Assembly (NCBI RefSeq): GCF_031312595.1
Contig: NZ_CP133592.1
Coordinates: 1,054,001 to 1,118,000, forward strand
DNA from: Methanolobus sediminis
Lineage (GTDB): Archaea > Halobacteriota > Methanosarcinia > Methanosarcinales > Methanosarcinaceae
Direction of reading: 5' to 3'
Length of the DNA stretch: 64,000 bases
In this document: positions 8,579 through 17,790 of the stretch, piece after piece
How the letters are laid out: the number at the start of each line of letters is the position of its first letter
Numbering within the stretch: the first letter of the stretch is position 1
Program-made: the position numbers and the translations under genes
Notes under the pieces: generated by a model
Databases searched by the model: none
The model's input: the letters and a program-made list of their open reading frames with translations, nothing else
Told to the model about the DNA's origin: nothing

Positions 8579-9667
8579 ATGGAAAACTCTCGAAAAGAAA
8601 GGATAACACTGCACATCGATATGGACAGTTTTTACTCCTCGGTGGAAGTAAGGGATAGACCGGAACTTAAAGGACTGCCCGTTGTTGTGGGTTCTGACCC
8701 GAAAGCTGGCAGTGGCAGAGGAGTTGCCAGCACCTGTTCTTATGAAGCAAGAGCATATGGCATACATTCCGGCATGGCAATCTCAAAAGCTTACAAACTG
8801 TGCCCTGATGCAGTATATCTTCGAGTCAACATGAAGCTTTACAAGGAAGTATCAGCAGAGATAATGCAGACACTCCGTATTTTTGCTGACAGGTTCCAGC
8901 AGGTAAGTGTTGACGAAGCATACCTTGACATTGGAGAATCAATATCGGATTATGCATCAGCAACCCTGCTTGCAAAGAAAATCAAAAGTGAGGTTCAAAG
9001 ACTTCATGGGCTTACATGCTCCATAGGTGTGGCTCCGAACAAGGTGATTGCAAAGATCGCATCCGATTTTAACAAGCCTGATGGACTGACTATTGTAAGA
9101 CCTGAGGACATACAGGATTTTCTGTTCCCCATGCATGTGTCAAAGATACCTGGAATCGGTAAGAAAACACAGCCAATTCTGGAAGAGATGGGAATTGAAA
9201 CTGTGGGACAGCTTGCAACCTGCGATGTGCAGTTACTTATAGCACGTTTTGGAAAATTCGGTGTTGTTATGCACCAGCTTGCAAATGGTATTGATACAAG
9301 AGAAGTAAAGGAAAGAGAAGAAGTCAAATCCGTGAGCACTGAAGATACTTTCGATGAGGATATCTCCGACCCCGGTAAAATAGAACAGGTTTTCACAGAA
9401 CTGACCGAAAAAGTCCACACGTCAATGATGAAAAAACGATTCCGCTACAGAACTGTAACAATCAAGGTTCGTTTTGAGGATTTTAGGACATACACCCGGG
9501 CAAGAACCCTGAATGCTGCAACCACAGATAAAGAAGTCATCACAAAGAATGCCCTAATACTCATGGAAGAATTCATGGGAAAAGGCAGATTCAGGTTACT
9601 TGGTGTAGGGGTCACAAAACTTGAAAAGATAGATGAAAGACAGACTTTTTTGAGTGATTTTTACTAG
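8579..9667 (+). CDS. dinB: Y-family DNA polymerase IV (translesion)
   Basis: DinB/Dpo4-type polymerase. Metal-binding residues are in HIDMDSFYSSVE and SVDEAYLDI, and the steric motif YEARAYGI is present; thumb HhH (KIPGIGKKT) and little-finger domains follow. The C-terminus QTFLSDFY fits a PCNA-interacting peptide (Q-x-x-L-x-x-F-Y). I choose the ATG at 8579, preceded by GGAG with five-base spacing, giving 362 aa; an in-frame ATG at 8540 without a Shine-Dalgarno would add 13 residues. It stands alone and should act in lesion bypass. Confidence 0.95.
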   Translation: MENSRKERITLHIDMDSFYSSVEVRDRPELKGLPVVVGSDPKAGSGRGVASTCSYEARAYGIHSGMAISKAYKLCPDAVYLRVNMKLYKEVSAEIMQTLRIFADRFQQVSVDEAYLDIGESISDYASATLLAKKIKSEVQRLHGLTCSIGVAPNKVIAKIASDFNKPDGLTIVRPEDIQDFLFPMHVSKIPGIGKKTQPILEEMGIETVGQLATCDVQLLIARFGKFGVVMHQLANGIDTREVKEREEVKSVSTEDTFDEDISDPGKIEQVFTELTEKVHTSMMKKRFRYRTVTIKVRFEDFRTYTRARTLNAATTDKEVITKNALILMEEFMGKGRFRLLGVGVTKLEKIDERQTFLSDFY

Positions 9668-9693
9668 GAACCTTTACACCCTAAAACACATTA

Positions 9694-9771
9694 TTGTAGC
9701 GCGCTACAAGGAAGTAAATCAAGTATTAATAGATATTAAGGATAAAATTAGCTTTTTTACAGAAAAAAAGC
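9694..9771. terminator. palindrome and A/T-rich hairpin downstream of dinB
   Basis: 9694-9709 is the perfect 16-base palindrome TTGTAGCGCGCTACAA, and 9751-9771 is GCTTTTTT-ACAG-AAAAAAAGC, able to form a hairpin with an oligo-U arm. The second is terminator-like for dinB. The GC-centred palindrome stands out from its very AT-rich surroundings and could instead be an operator. Confidence 0.4.
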
Positions 9772-9949
9772 ATATAAATTGTGTATTCTATTTTTTAAAA
9801 ACTAATATACCATTTAAAACAAAATAGAACAAATATTATCAGATTATATCTAAAATAAATGATTTATCGTAGATTATTTATCCTTAAACCCTAGTATAGC
9901 CTTTGAATACACTGTGATGTGTGTTCCGAAAATTAGAGGGTTATACCTG

Positions 9950-11866
9950 ATGAAAGAAAGACCTAAAGAATACCAGAACAAAGAAAAACAAAAATCAAGG
10001 ACATTGGGACCTGTCCCACACCTGGAAGAGCATGTGAACCCCGACTGGTGGAAGAAAATATTCAATTCACTCTACCTGAAGACCGATGCGGACATCGTTG
10101 AGGATGCAAATATCACCAGACAGGAAATAGACACCTTTTCTTCAATACTTGGCCTGACACCTGAAAGCCACGTACTTGACCTGTGCTGTGGACAGGGAAG
10201 ACATACACTTGAACTTGCAAGAAGAGGTTTGAAGAACCTTGAAGGCTTAGACCGGTCACACTACCTTATCCAGAGGGCAAAGGGCACTGCTAAAAAGGAA
10301 AGTCTTGGTATCAAATTCAAGGAAGGGGACGCAAGGAAAACACCATACACGACTGACACTTTCGATGTTGTGATGCTCCTTGGCAATAGTTTTGGTTATT
10401 TTGAAACGTCTGACGAAGACCTGAGGGTCTTAAAAGAGGTAAAAAGGATACTAAAACCCTGGGGAAAGGTGCTGCTTGATGTAGCTGATGGCTCTTACCT
10501 CAAGGAAAAATACCAGCCACGCTCATGGGAATGGATCGACAAGCACAACTTTGTGTGCAGGGAGAGGTCCATATCTACCGATGGGCAGAAGCTCATATCC
10601 AGAGAAGTAATCGTCAACGACACATCAGGAGTTATAGCAGACCAATTCTATGCGGAACGCCTCTACACCACGGAAGCACTGAAAGAACTGCTAAAAAAAG
10701 CAGATTTCACGGATATCGAGATAGTTGATTCCATCAATTCACAGACACTGAGAAACCAGGATCTTGGAATGATGGAGAGACGCATTATTGTGACTGCAAC
10801 GGTCAGGAAAGAATGGACACCTAATAAGAAGAAGGCAAAGGAAGCAAAGAGGAATGTAGTTGTTGTCTTCGGAGACCCGAGGAAGAATGATTCACTAAAG
10901 CCATGTGGTGTCTTTGACGATGATGACATGTACACCATAGACCAGCTCAAAGGCGGACTTCATGAACTTGAAAACTATTCTTTCAAATACCTGGATAACC
11001 ACGATACACTTGTCACTGACCTTGCAAAGATAAGATCTAAAACAGATTTCATTTTCAACCTCTGTGATGAGGGCTATGATAACGACCCTAAAAAAGAGCT
11101 GCATGTGCCTGCAATACTTGAGATGTTCGACATCCCTTACACAGGTTCGGGACCGCAGTGTCTTGCATTCTGTTATGATAAGGCACTTGTGAGAGGTATT
11201 GCAAAGGACCTTGGAGTTCCGGTTCCTGAAGGTATCGTTGTTAAAGGAGAGGACACTCTATTCGAGCTGCCCATGGATTTCCCGGTTATCGTGAAACCTA
11301 ACTTTGGAGATTCCAGTTTCGGACTGAACCAGCACAGCGTTTGTAACAGTCGTGATGAAGTTGTCAGGGCAATCTATGACATAAGGGAAGGACTTGGTTA
11401 TGATAAACCAATACTTGTGGAAGAATTCCTAACCGGAAAAGACCTCAGCATAGGGATCATAGGCAACCCGCCGGAGAACTATACCGTACTGCCGCTTACA
11501 CAGGAAGATTACTCTGACCTGCCTGAAGACCTTCCAAAACTCTGCGGATACGAGGCAAAGTGGATACCTGACTCACCTTACTGGAAGATCAAGTCCGCAC
11601 CTGCAAACCTTCCAAAAGAGACAGAGGAACTCATTATTGAGTGCAGCCTGAAACTCATAAACAGGCTTGAGTGCAGGGACTACACCCGCCTTGACTGGAG
11701 ACTTGATGAAAAAGGCAATCCAAAGCTCCTCGAAGTCAACCCTAATCCCGGCTGGTGCTGGGACGGACACCTTGCAAAGATGGCTAAAATCGCTGATATC
11801 TCGTACAGCGATATGATATCCATGATTCTCAAGAGTGCGGATGAGAGGATATCGGGGCAGAGATAA
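9950..11866 (+). CDS. SAM methyltransferase / ATP-grasp (D-Ala-D-Ala ligase-like) fusion
   Basis: This is a two-domain protein of 638 aa. Residues about 55-270 are a class I SAM methyltransferase (VLDLCCGQGRHTLELARRG is motif I; VVMLLGNSFGYF motif IV region). Residues about 295-638 are an ATP-grasp ligase of the D-Ala-D-Ala ligase type (IPYTGSGPQCLAFCYDK, PVIVKPNFGDSSFG, LLEVNPNPGW with the Mg-binding Glu-Asn). Such ligases join a carboxylate to an amine. Archaea lack peptidoglycan, so the substrate is not D-Ala-D-Ala. ATG 9950 follows GAGGG at nine bases; an earlier ATG at 9914 has no such site. It is followed 44 bases later by pirin. The substrate is unknown. Confidence 0.88.
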   Translation: MKERPKEYQNKEKQKSRTLGPVPHLEEHVNPDWWKKIFNSLYLKTDADIVEDANITRQEIDTFSSILGLTPESHVLDLCCGQGRHTLELARRGLKNLEGLDRSHYLIQRAKGTAKKESLGIKFKEGDARKTPYTTDTFDVVMLLGNSFGYFETSDEDLRVLKEVKRILKPWGKVLLDVADGSYLKEKYQPRSWEWIDKHNFVCRERSISTDGQKLISREVIVNDTSGVIADQFYAERLYTTEALKELLKKADFTDIEIVDSINSQTLRNQDLGMMERRIIVTATVRKEWTPNKKKAKEAKRNVVVVFGDPRKNDSLKPCGVFDDDDMYTIDQLKGGLHELENYSFKYLDNHDTLVTDLAKIRSKTDFIFNLCDEGYDNDPKKELHVPAILEMFDIPYTGSGPQCLAFCYDKALVRGIAKDLGVPVPEGIVVKGEDTLFELPMDFPVIVKPNFGDSSFGLNQHSVCNSRDEVVRAIYDIREGLGYDKPILVEEFLTGKDLSIGIIGNPPENYTVLPLTQEDYSDLPEDLPKLCGYEAKWIPDSPYWKIKSAPANLPKETEELIIECSLKLINRLECRDYTRLDWRLDEKGNPKLLEVNPNPGWCWDGHLAKMAKIADISYSDMISMILKSADERISGQR

Positions 11867-11910
11867 AAAGATTTAACATAATTCGAAGCCAATTTTCCAT
11901 AGGGATTAGT

Positions 11911-12813
11911 ATGGGAAACATCAGAAAGATACGCAAGATACTGAAGAGTATGCCCACTATTGAAGGGGCAGGTGTACATTTAAAGAGAGCATTTGGATTC
12001 AATCATGTGCCGGAGCTTGATCCATTCCTTTTGTTGGATGATTTTCATTCGAACAACCCGGAGAACTACATAATGGGTTTCCCCTGGCATCCCCACAGAG
12101 GAATGGAAACTATAACATACGTACTCCAGGGAAATGTGGAACACGGCGACAGCATGGGGAATAAAGGAGCCACTGGCCCCGGAGATGTGCAATGGATGAC
12201 CGCAGGTAGCGGCATTATCCATCAGGAGATGCCAAAGGGAGATGACAACAACAATCTCTGGGGATTCCAGTTATGGGCAAACCTGCCCGCATCCCACAAG
12301 ATGATGGACCCTCGCTATCAGGAAGTGAAGGGCAGTCAGATCCCCGAGATCACCAGAGACAACGGCACACGTATCAAGATCATCTGCGGCAATATGGACG
12401 GAGTTCAGGGACCTGTCAGGGACATAGTCACAGACCCGGAATACTTTGACATAACAATACCTGCAAATACTATTTTTGAGTACGCCACAAAATCCGGTTA
12501 CACAGTACTGGCCTACGTGATAGAAGGAGAGGGATGCTTCGACCCAGAGAACGACCAGTATTCATACGAGGTGGACGGAGCAAAGTACTTCGACCTTCAA
12601 AGCGGTGCATCCACCGGAAAGGAGAATCTTGTCATGTTCGACGATGGCGACAGCATAGTTGCTAGAGCCGGCAAAGATGGTGTCCGTTTCCTGCTCATGA
12701 CAGGAAAGCCGATCGGTGAGCCAGTTGCATGGTACGGACCCATTGTCATGAACACGCAGGAAGAGTTACAGAAGGCTTTTGATGATTACAGGAACGGGAC
12801 TTTTGTGAAATGA
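11911..12813 (+). CDS. pirin family protein
   Basis: This 300-residue bicupin has the pirin N-domain metal ligands in FPWHPHRGMETITYV and GSGIIHQEMP (His, His, His, Glu), followed by a C-terminal pirin domain. Family members are nuclear cofactors or quercetinase-like dioxygenases; the cellular role in methanogens is not known. The internal block HPELDPFLLLD-type sequence (VPELDPFLLLDDF) is typical. It probably shares a transcript with the preceding ATP-grasp fusion. Confidence 0.93.
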   Translation: MGNIRKIRKILKSMPTIEGAGVHLKRAFGFNHVPELDPFLLLDDFHSNNPENYIMGFPWHPHRGMETITYVLQGNVEHGDSMGNKGATGPGDVQWMTAGSGIIHQEMPKGDDNNNLWGFQLWANLPASHKMMDPRYQEVKGSQIPEITRDNGTRIKIICGNMDGVQGPVRDIVTDPEYFDITIPANTIFEYATKSGYTVLAYVIEGEGCFDPENDQYSYEVDGAKYFDLQSGASTGKENLVMFDDGDSIVARAGKDGVRFLLMTGKPIGEPVAWYGPIVMNTQEELQKAFDDYRNGTFVK

Positions 12814-12841
12814 AAGAAGGGAGATATAATCTCTCTTTCTT
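12814..12841 (+). terminator. hairpin terminator after pirin gene
   Basis: GAGAT-ATA-ATCTC, extended by further A-U/G-U pairs (AAGG with CTTT), lies directly after the stop and is followed by pyrimidine-rich sequence. Confidence 0.45.
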
Positions 12842-12947
12842 ATCCTGCCCTATTCAAACATTCCAGCTACCTTCTCAGGCAAACCAGCCGCAAGAATTAC
12901 AAACAGATAACATGGGAGTGGATACAGGCTATTGTCATTGACCCCGC

Positions 12948-13232
12948 TCAGACTATTACGTCTTCTATTTTGTCCAGGAAGATTATCTCTGGTTTGCTGA
13001 TCACGCCTACTTCTTCCATTTTCTGCTTTAACTCTGCGGATTCAGTGAACTTGCGTGCATTCTCAATAGTATCCCACTCAAACAGAATCGCCAGAGAATT
13101 AGGATCATCTGAAGTGCGGAAAAGCATTCCACCTTTGGAACCACTCTTCTTTCGTGTGGAACCGTGCTCGTCAAATCCTGGTTTCCATTTAGAAAAATCT
13201 TCGACTACATGTCTGATAAGTACATATACCAT
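12948..13232 (-). CDS. dimeric alpha-beta barrel protein (antibiotic monooxygenase/cyclase-like)
   Basis: This 94-residue single-domain protein has the ferredoxin-like ABM/EthD-type pattern: MVYVLIRHVVEDFSKWKPGF, a glycine-rich turn (SKGGMLFRT), LAILFEWDTIENARKFTES and a final strand (PEIIFLDKIE). Family members act as heme-independent monooxygenases, cyclases or isomerases, often as dimers; no catalytic residue can be assigned here. It stands alone between the pirin and DUF1624 genes, and convergent with pirin. Confidence 0.8.
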   Translation of the reverse strand: MVYVLIRHVVEDFSKWKPGFDEHGSTRKKSGSKGGMLFRTSDDPNSLAILFEWDTIENARKFTESAELKQKMEEVGVISKPEIIFLDKIEDVIV

Positions 13233-13393
13233 AGTTTAAACCCCAATAACCATCTGTTTTACATGTATATAGTGTTTTACAGTCAAAATAGATCATTCCT
13301 AAACAGAACTCTTTGTTAGAACCAATTGGCTTTGAGCCCGACCATAGAATTCTCAAAACATTGATGGCCTGTACAGACACAGAATACGGTCAT

Positions 13394-14140
13394 TCAGATC
13401 GAAATAAACAAAAACAAAATCCCCACAATCACCGGCTGATGCACCAGGTAAATCAGCAGTGACTTTTTCCCCAGATATTCGAGCAATTTCACAGCAGCAT
13501 TCCCTTCACAGTCACACATATAGAAGTTCCTCCGGTAATCAGGATACAGGCTGTTCCCTGTAAAAATACCCAGAAGAACAACACCAAACCAGGGAATCAG
13601 GGGGACGTAATCAAGAGAGTAAAAACCATAGGGTTTGACGCCAAGAAATAGCAACCAAGGGTAATTTGCATAGGCCCCCTTCATGATAACGCCTGCAAAC
13701 AGGAATGAAAGACCCAAATGGAGATTCTTATTTCTGTATTTCAATAATGGATAAGAAAGAATTATAGAAACACCGATCAAATGCAGTATTCCAAAATAAA
13801 TAGTACCGTGTTCAAGGAGTGTAGCTGTAACAACTGTAATTACCATGCCCCAGCCAAAGATACCAGCACCTCTTTTGAGATAATGAGTGAATTGACCTTG
13901 TGTGCCATCTGATGAGATCTTTGCTCTTGAATAGCTCAACGTAAGGGAAACACCAACAAGAAATAGAAAAAGGATTGCAGCACTTCTGCCGATTACCAGA
14001 AGAATACCGGAATGCATATCAAATTCATGAATACCAAAGTAATCAATAGTAAAAATGAAATGAAATATAACCATCATTATGATGGCAATGCCGCGCAGGG
14101 CATCAACTTCAAAGAAACGTTGTTTTCGAATTTGATCCAT
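13394..14140 (-). CDS. DUF1624 (heparan-alpha-glucosaminide N-acetyltransferase-like) membrane protein
   Basis: This 248-residue protein has about seven membrane segments and opens with the family signature RFFEVDALRGIAIIMMVIFHF (Asp, Arg and His conserved). Related proteins are membrane acyltransferases; the archaeal substrate is unknown. A TM-adjacent MRPSF-like motif is not seen. It lies 24 bases downstream of the zinc-ribbon gene on the same strand and may be co-transcribed. Confidence 0.87.
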   Translation of the reverse strand: MDQIRKQRFFEVDALRGIAIIMMVIFHFIFTIDYFGIHEFDMHSGILLVIGRSAAILFLFLVGVSLTLSYSRAKISSDGTQGQFTHYLKRGAGIFGWGMVITVVTATLLEHGTIYFGILHLIGVSIILSYPLLKYRNKNLHLGLSFLFAGVIMKGAYANYPWLLFLGVKPYGFYSLDYVPLIPWFGVVLLGIFTGNSLYPDYRRNFYMCDCEGNAAVKLLEYLGKKSLLIYLVHQPVIVGILFLFISI

Positions 14141-14164
14141 AGTCAGCTTTCTGAAAGAAAATAA

Positions 14165-14623
14165 TCACTTTTTCTTCTTTTTCTTATCTTTGTTTTCCTT
14201 GAAAACAGAACCAAGATGCAAGGCGTATGCACCATCTTCCTTGAAAGCCATCACTATCTCTTTACGGTCAAGCAGGGAATCAAGGTTCAGTTCATAAGAA
14301 CCGGGACCAAGGATACGCACGGATTCAACCCTTTCACCATCCTCTTCAGTAACACTGGATTCCTTCTTTTCAATACCCAGGATGTCATCAATTTCCCGTA
14401 TAATTTCGCCAGAGGGTTGTTCATCTGTAGTTTCAGATGAGGTCTCATCAATGACATGTTCCTCTCCGGCTTCAATTGTCTCAGACTCTTCAGGAGATTT
14501 ACTCTCAAGCTCTTCATCCTTGACATAAAGGAACTTATTCCAGCCACAATTAGGGCATCCGCTAAGTATTACTGAAGCACCGTCTACAAAGATTGATTCA
14601 CATCTTGTACACTTATGAGGCAT
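14165..14623 (-). CDS. archaeal zinc-ribbon protein (OapC/ArvC-like, former DUF2072)
   Basis: This 152-residue protein has an N-terminal zinc ribbon (CTRCESIFVDG then SGCPNCGWNKFLYV), an acidic low-complexity linker rich in Ser/Glu (residues about 40-100) and a conserved C-terminal block (GPGSYELNLDSLLDRKEIVM, DGAYALHLGSVF) ending in a lysine run. That architecture matches the archaeal family now named OapC/ArvC zinc ribbon, some of whose relatives associate with structured RNAs. RNA or nucleic-acid binding is an inference from the ribbon and the basic tail. Confidence 0.8.
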   Translation of the reverse strand: MPHKCTRCESIFVDGASVILSGCPNCGWNKFLYVKDEELESKSPEESETIEAGEEHVIDETSSETTDEQPSGEIIREIDDILGIEKKESSVTEEDGERVESVRILGPGSYELNLDSLLDRKEIVMAFKEDGAYALHLGSVFKENKDKKKKKK

Positions 14624-14695
14624 GGTCCACCGAATTAAATAAGCATCATGATATATTAAAACACTTGCGATAAGCCACTTACAGATAGTTCAGAC

Positions 14696-15565
14696 TCACC
14701 CATTCAGATATTTCCCGATAAGAGGAGCGAGTCTTCTCTTTGTTTCATGAGGGATCATGGACGGAACTGTTGTTATCGCACCCATGAGAGCATCCTTACA
14801 CATACAGTGCTGCTCGACACTCAGTTGATCCAGAGTTGATACAATGATATCCTTTACAGCCGCTTCGTTCTTCATCGCATTCTCAATGATGGCCTCAATA
14901 GTGACATCTTCCTCATGCCACACATCGTAATCGGTCACAGTAGCGATCATGGAGTAGCATATTTCAGCTTCACGGGCAAGTTTTGCCTCCGGGATAGCAG
15001 TCATGCCGATGATATCAAAACCAAGTGCCTGATAAACCCTGGACTCCGCACGGGTTGAGAACTGCGGACCTTCCATACAAACGTAGGTTCCACCTTCCTT
15101 GACACTGTAACCCTTTGAATTGGCAACATCGACTATGGTTTTTGAAGTCTCTGGACAGAATGGGTCTGCAAATCCCATGTGAACCACAATACCATCCTCA
15201 AAGAAAGTTGAGGGTCTGGATTTTGTACGGTCATATATCTGGTTTGGAATGACAATATCCAGTGGCTTGAACTCCTCTTTCAGACTGCCAACAGCAGATG
15301 CAGCGATTATACGCTTCACACCAAGCTTCTTGAGAGCGAAGATATTAGCTCTTGAGTTCAGTTCAGATGGAGATATCCTGTGGCCAACGCCATGCCTTGG
15401 AAGGAAACAGACACTCAGATTACCATGGTCACCAATTGTTATTGAATCTGAAGGTTTTCCAAAAGGAGTGTCAATATCAACATCCCGTACATTGTCAAGC
15501 AGATTGGCATCATAAATGCCGCTTCCGCCTATAATTGCGATATCAGCTTTGGTTTTTTCCTGCAT
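14696..15565 (-). CDS. mtnP: S-methyl-5'-thioadenosine/thioinosine phosphorylase
   Basis: The 289-residue PNP/MTAP family enzyme cleaves methylthioadenosine (or methylthioinosine in some methanogens). Motifs include IIGGSGIY at the N-terminus, FLPRHGVGHRISPSELNSRAN (phosphate/ribose site), YVCMEGPQFSTRAESR and GMTAIPEAKLAREAEICY. The C-terminal VTDYDVWHEE is MTAP-like. It lies 17 bases downstream of a phosphoribosyltransferase, so the pair salvages purine rings from polyamine/SAM metabolism. MTA and MTI specificity cannot be decided here. Confidence 0.93.
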   Translation of the reverse strand: MQEKTKADIAIIGGSGIYDANLLDNVRDVDIDTPFGKPSDSITIGDHGNLSVCFLPRHGVGHRISPSELNSRANIFALKKLGVKRIIAASAVGSLKEEFKPLDIVIPNQIYDRTKSRPSTFFEDGIVVHMGFADPFCPETSKTIVDVANSKGYSVKEGGTYVCMEGPQFSTRAESRVYQALGFDIIGMTAIPEAKLAREAEICYSMIATVTDYDVWHEEDVTIEAIIENAMKNEAAVKDIIVSTLDQLSVEQHCMCKDALMGAITTVPSMIPHETKRRLAPLIGKYLNG

Positions 15566-15582
15566 TTTATCACTCGTTTTAT

Positions 15583-16281
15583 TCAGGCAAGTTTCCAGTA
15601 CTGTTTTCCATCCTCATTCACAGAGCATACGACACCTCTGCGGTGCATCTCTTCCATAACCTCAGGAAGCCTGCCGGGCTGGGCAATTTCAAATGCGAAA
15701 GAGTCAAGTGAGTGATACATGTAGAGACCATGTCTTATAGAAGCAACATCCCAGAGTTCTTTGTCCTCTTTTGTCATGAGGGTTGAAATGAGATCGATCA
15801 TATCCTCTATGAAGTTCCATGGGAAAACGACCCATGCCCATTCTTCAAGGCGTTCTCCTACAAAATCAGGATTATATTCAGAGGAATCCAGATATTGGAG
15901 AGCTGCAGTTCTGACTTCCTTTGGGTCCTGCTCATTCACATATTCAAGAGAATGCATCAGGCTTTTGCCTGTGTCTGCAATATCATCAACAATAAGGATC
16001 TTCTTTCCTGCAACTGCATTGTCGGCAAGAGGATACTTTATCTGCGGCTCATCACCTGCAAGTGCAGTTCCAAGGTAGTGCTCTATCTTAAGACTTGTAA
16101 GGTCATCAAGACCAAGGAAATCACATAACACACGACCTGCAAACCATCCTCCCCTTGCAAGGGCAACTATCATGTCAGGTTCATACCCTGAAGCTTTCAC
16201 TTCGTTTGCAACTTCTCTGCAAAGGTCATAAATGTAATCCCAGTTTGTAACAACACATTTGAATTTGTCAGGTAAGGCCAT
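15583..16281 (-). CDS. purine-type phosphoribosyltransferase
   Basis: The 232-residue type I PRTase has the PRPP-binding motif ILIVDDIADTGKSL, preceded by VALARGGWFAGRVLCDFLG. It transfers phosphoribose to a nucleobase, probably hypoxanthine, guanine or xanthine given the adjacent mtnP. A C-terminal extension of about 80 residues (YHSLDSFAFEIAQPGRLPE) is winged-helix-like in pattern. ATG 16281 follows GGAGAGATTTA. It is the first gene of the salvage pair. Confidence 0.9.
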   Translation of the reverse strand: MALPDKFKCVVTNWDYIYDLCREVANEVKASGYEPDMIVALARGGWFAGRVLCDFLGLDDLTSLKIEHYLGTALAGDEPQIKYPLADNAVAGKKILIVDDIADTGKSLMHSLEYVNEQDPKEVRTAALQYLDSSEYNPDFVGERLEEWAWVVFPWNFIEDMIDLISTLMTKEDKELWDVASIRHGLYMYHSLDSFAFEIAQPGRLPEVMEEMHRRGVVCSVNEDGKQYWKLA

Positions 16282-16459
16282 TAAATCTCTCCAATTAATA
16301 CAACTAAATATGAATCTCTATATTTAGACAGATAAGAGATATAATTTACCTATTTATGTATCAGGCATTATATTGTGAAAACCCGGTCATACGCAAACTA
16401 TATCAACAATGAAATAGTTGAAGAGGGAGTACCCTTCCAGAACAAACATCAATCTCCGA

Positions 16460-16534
16460 AGCGGGGTGGGGTAGCCAGGAGATCCCGACGGGCTCATAAC
16501 CCGTAGACCGATAGTTCGAATCTATCCCCCGCTA
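16460..16534 (+). tRNA. initiator tRNA-Met(CAT), copy 1
   Basis: 75 bases fold as a cloverleaf: acceptor AGCGGGG with CCCCGCT, an anticodon stem GACGGG/CCCGT with loop CTCATAA (anticodon CAT), and T arm GATAGTTCGAATCTATC. The A1-U72 pair and three consecutive G-C pairs in the anticodon stem are initiator features in archaea. CCA is not encoded. Confidence 0.95.
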
Positions 16535-16664
16535 CTTTTCTAACACATTTTCAATTTAACCATCAATTAGTGTATTAGTGTGTTAGAGACGTTTTCTGGA
16601 AATATACATATATAGTATGCAGACATAGAAGGATTTGCTTTACAAATAAAACTTCAATCCCCGA

Positions 16665-16739
16665 AGCGGGGTGGGGTAGCCAGGAGATCCCGACGGGCTC
16701 ATAACCCGTAGACCGATAGTTCGAATCTATCCCCCGCTA
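16665..16739 (+). tRNA. initiator tRNA-Met(CAT), copy 2
   Basis: Identical over 75 bases to the copy 205 bases upstream, including about 18 preceding bases with few changes, so this is a tandem duplication. A TATA-like ATATACATATATAG near 16601 could serve its own promoter. Confidence 0.95.
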
Positions 16740-16837
16740 CTAATTCTCTTTTCTAAATATCATTTTATCATTTTCGGAAACTGAGTTGTAACTCTTTTAT
16801 ATCATTTACTCATTCCAGTAAGTTCAGGATATTAAAA

Positions 16838-17671
16838 ATGGAACTATCTATTGCTATTTTCGGACTTGTGGCTGCTTTGTGTTGGGGAGCCGGAGACTTC
16901 AGCGGCGGAGTTGCAACCAAACGCAACGGAGTAATGATTGTTGCAATCATTTCCCAGGCAATAGGATTGATAATCCTTACGGTATCTGCGATCATTTTTA
17001 AAGAGAATATACCTCCTAACACTGACTTGCTGTTGGGTGCTGTTGCAGGACTTTGCGGAGGTGCAGGCCTTCTGGCACTCTACCATGCACTTTCTGTAGA
17101 AAAAATGGGAATCGTAGCACCAGTTACGGCTGTATGGAGTGCAGCGATACCAATGGTTTTTGGAATGATTACAGAAGGAATGCCAACCATGAGTCAGCTT
17201 ATCGGATTTGCTTTTGCTTTTGCAGGAGTATGGCTTATCTCCAGGGATGAGACCAGCCAGAGACTAGAACTGGAAAAGATAAAACTACCACTTCTTGCAG
17301 GTACAGGCTTTGGGCTTTTTATGATACTCATTGATCAGGTGCAGAGTTCCGGAATATTCTGGCCGCTAGTGGGAACAAAAATGGCAACAATCCCTGCATT
17401 TATTATAGTGGCATATTACGGCAAAAAACTGACTATACCAGGAATAAAATACCTTCCGCTTATTGTGCTTGCAGGTATTCTGGATATTGGAGGGAATGTA
17501 TTCTATGTACTTGCAGCAAAAACCGGAAGACTTGATATTGCAGCTATTCTCGCTTCACTTTACCCGGCTGTGACAGTACTTCTTGCATGGGTACTTCTGA
17601 AAGAGAGACTCAAGAACAGGCAATGGATTGGAGTGTTTGCAGTGCTAGTCGCAGTAATGTTGATCACATAA
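16838..17671 (+). CDS. EamA/DMT-superfamily transporter
   Basis: The 277-residue protein has ten predicted membrane helices in two repeated EamA halves; the first starts FGLVAALCWGAGDFSGGVATKR and the second near residue 150 (LLAGTGFGLFMILIDQV). Substrates of this superfamily are drug-like compounds, amino acids or nucleotide sugars, and none can be assigned. It stands between the tRNA genes and the SRP54 gene. Confidence 0.9.
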   Translation: MELSIAIFGLVAALCWGAGDFSGGVATKRNGVMIVAIISQAIGLIILTVSAIIFKENIPPNTDLLLGAVAGLCGGAGLLALYHALSVEKMGIVAPVTAVWSAAIPMVFGMITEGMPTMSQLIGFAFAFAGVWLISRDETSQRLELEKIKLPLLAGTGFGLFMILIDQVQSSGIFWPLVGTKMATIPAFIIVAYYGKKLTIPGIKYLPLIVLAGILDIGGNVFYVLAAKTGRLDIAAILASLYPAVTVLLAWVLLKERLKNRQWIGVFAVLVAVMLIT

Positions 17672-17790
17672 TTGAGAGGAATTTGAAAGCACAAATCAAC
17701 TCAACGTAGGTATGATTTTCACAACAGAATTAAATATGAACTCCCCATTTATTAGAACAAAAAGAGAGAACTGAACAGGAAGATCCTTAA

